A stretch of 5,378 nucleotides of DNA, from assembly GCA_004297315.1 (NCBI GenBank), contig SCTU01000296.1, positions 1 through 5,378 of the forward strand, written 5' to 3'. Shown here in pieces: positions 4,730-5,378 of this stretch. The position numbers were made by a program, and so were the translations under genes. The stretch is from Dehalococcoidia bacterium. Its GTDB lineage: Bacteria > Chloroflexota > Dehalococcoidia > UBA2979. The notes beneath the pieces were generated by a model that was not told the origin of the DNA, ran no database searches, and saw nothing but the letters and a program-made list of their open reading frames with translations. How positions within the stretch are numbered: the stretch's first letter is position 1; each line of letters begins with the position of its first letter.

Positions 4730-5378
4730 CTAGCCGGCGGCGTTCGGGACGATGCCGGCGGGCAGGAGGCCCGCGGCGATCGCGCCGCCGTCGATCAGCA
4801 CGGTGGCCCCGCTGAGGTAATCCGAGGCGGGGCTGGCGAGGAAGACCGCCAGCGGCCCGAGTTCCCGAACGAAGCCGATGCGGCCCGCGGCCTGCTTCGG
4901 CCCCATGTTCGCCAGCATGGCGGCGTCGTCCGACTTCGGGAACAGGCCCGGGGCGATGCACGAGGCGCGGATGTTGTCGCGCGCGTACGTCATCGCGGTC
5001 GCCTTCATCAACTGGATGAGGGCCCCCTTGGCGATCGGGTACATCCAGTTGTTGCGTCCAGCGCGGAAGCCCCAGCCAGACGTCACGCTGATGATCCGCC
5101 CGCCACCCTGCTCGACCATGTGGGGGATGATCGCGCGCGTGCAGTAGAACGCGGAGTTCAGGTTGGAGTCGATGCCCGCCTGCCAGTCCTCGTCGGCTAG
5201 TTCGGGCAGCGTCTTGCCCATGCCGGCCCCGCCGCCGCCCGCGTTGTTGATGAGCACGCTGACGCGCCCCATGCTGGCGGTCGCCTGCTTCACCATGTCA
5301 TTCACGTTGGCGGAGACGGTGACGTCGCACCCGGTGATCCCGAGGTAACGCCGGCCCTTCTGCTTGATCGTCTCGCCG
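4730..5378 (-). CDS. Short-chain dehydrogenase/reductase with intact catalytic residues, N-terminus beyond right edge
   Basis: The visible part is 215 residues, beginning G-E-T-I-K-Q-K-G-R-R-Y-L-G at 5377 with the frame open to the edge. About 48 N-terminal residues, including the Rossmann glycine motif, are outside (estimated by aligning to the SDR at 292). An internal GTG at 5305 is not the start, because the upstream codons give normal SDR sequence (C-D-V-T). Numbering from the first visible residue: Asp18 (C-D-V-T), NNAG 44-47 followed by an unusual Gly run (G-G-G-G-A-G-M-G), catalytic Asn72, Ser100 (V-T-S), Tyr113 and Lys117 (Y-P-I-A-K), the A-P-G turn after the sixth strand, and V-L-I-D-G-G near the end. 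It is a classical NAD(P)-dependent oxidoreductase with an Ala/Pro-rich C-terminal tail. It is first of the visible leftward operon, 33 bases ahead of the degenerate SDR, and is the likely catalytic partner. The substrate is unknown. Confidence 0.92.
   Translation of the reverse strand, partial: GETIKQKGRRYLGITGCDVTVSANVNDMVKQATASMGRVSVLINNAGGGGAGMGKTLPELADEDWQAGIDSNLNSAFYCTRAIIPHMVEQGGGRIISVTSGWGFRAGRNNWMYPIAKGALIQLMKATAMTYARDNIRASCIAPGLFPKSDDAAMLANMGPKQAAGRIGFVRELGPLAVFLASPASDYLSGATVLIDGGAIAAGLLPAGIVPNAAG

Noticed and set aside
4727..4736. Palindrome CGGCTAGCCG over the stop codon of the right-edge SDR
   Set aside because: Ten-base palindromes are expected by chance in a GC-rich window of this size; no T-run and no loop for a terminator.
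4238..5200. A 320-codon plus-strand frame opposite the SDR pair
   Set aside because: It is antisense to two genes with unmistakable SDR motifs and has shadow-frame composition (Gly-, Asp-, Arg-rich).

Overview
This is a GC-rich, densely coded bacterial chromosome segment. It holds seven protein genes: five complete and two cut by the window edges. There is no sign of phage, insertion sequences, CRISPR or RNA genes. The GC content, the Pro/Ser/Thr linker after a lipobox Cys, and the accumulation of short-chain dehydrogenases (SDRs) with a crotonase-like gene would suit a Chloroflexota (Dehalococcoidia/SAR202-like) or actinobacterial lineage. That placement is inference only.

Layout. (1) At the left edge, the first 54 codons of a crotonase-like (enoyl-CoA hydratase/isomerase superfamily) gene run leftward out of the window. 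(2) A 127-bp divergent spacer follows, then a complete, canonical SDR at 292-1059 on the plus strand. (3) A three-gene plus-strand unit comes next: a four-helix membrane protein (1131-1559), a 317-residue protein of unknown function (1586-2539) and a lipoprotein (2539-3321). The last two overlap by one base. (4) From the right edge a minus-strand operon reads leftward: an SDR with intact catalytic residues (4730 to beyond 5378), a second SDR whose catalytic Tyr and Lys are replaced by Phe and Gln (3905-4696), and an RDD-family membrane protein (3318-3884). The two operons converge on a shared CTAG that supplies both stop codons.

How the genes may work together. The SDRs and the crotonase-like protein suggest oxidation/reduction and hydration chemistry on CoA-linked or other small-molecule substrates. 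The pairing of an intact SDR with an adjacent active-site-degenerate SDR is the most interesting point. It resembles, by analogy only, heteromeric SDRs with a pseudoenzyme subunit such as BbsCD of anaerobic toluene degradation. The plus-strand trio looks like an envelope-associated module of unknown function. Two Shine-Dalgarno sequences (upstream of the crotonase-like gene and of the 317-residue gene) lie inside perfect short inverted repeats that could mask them.

All functional statements come from reading motifs by eye; no database search was possible.
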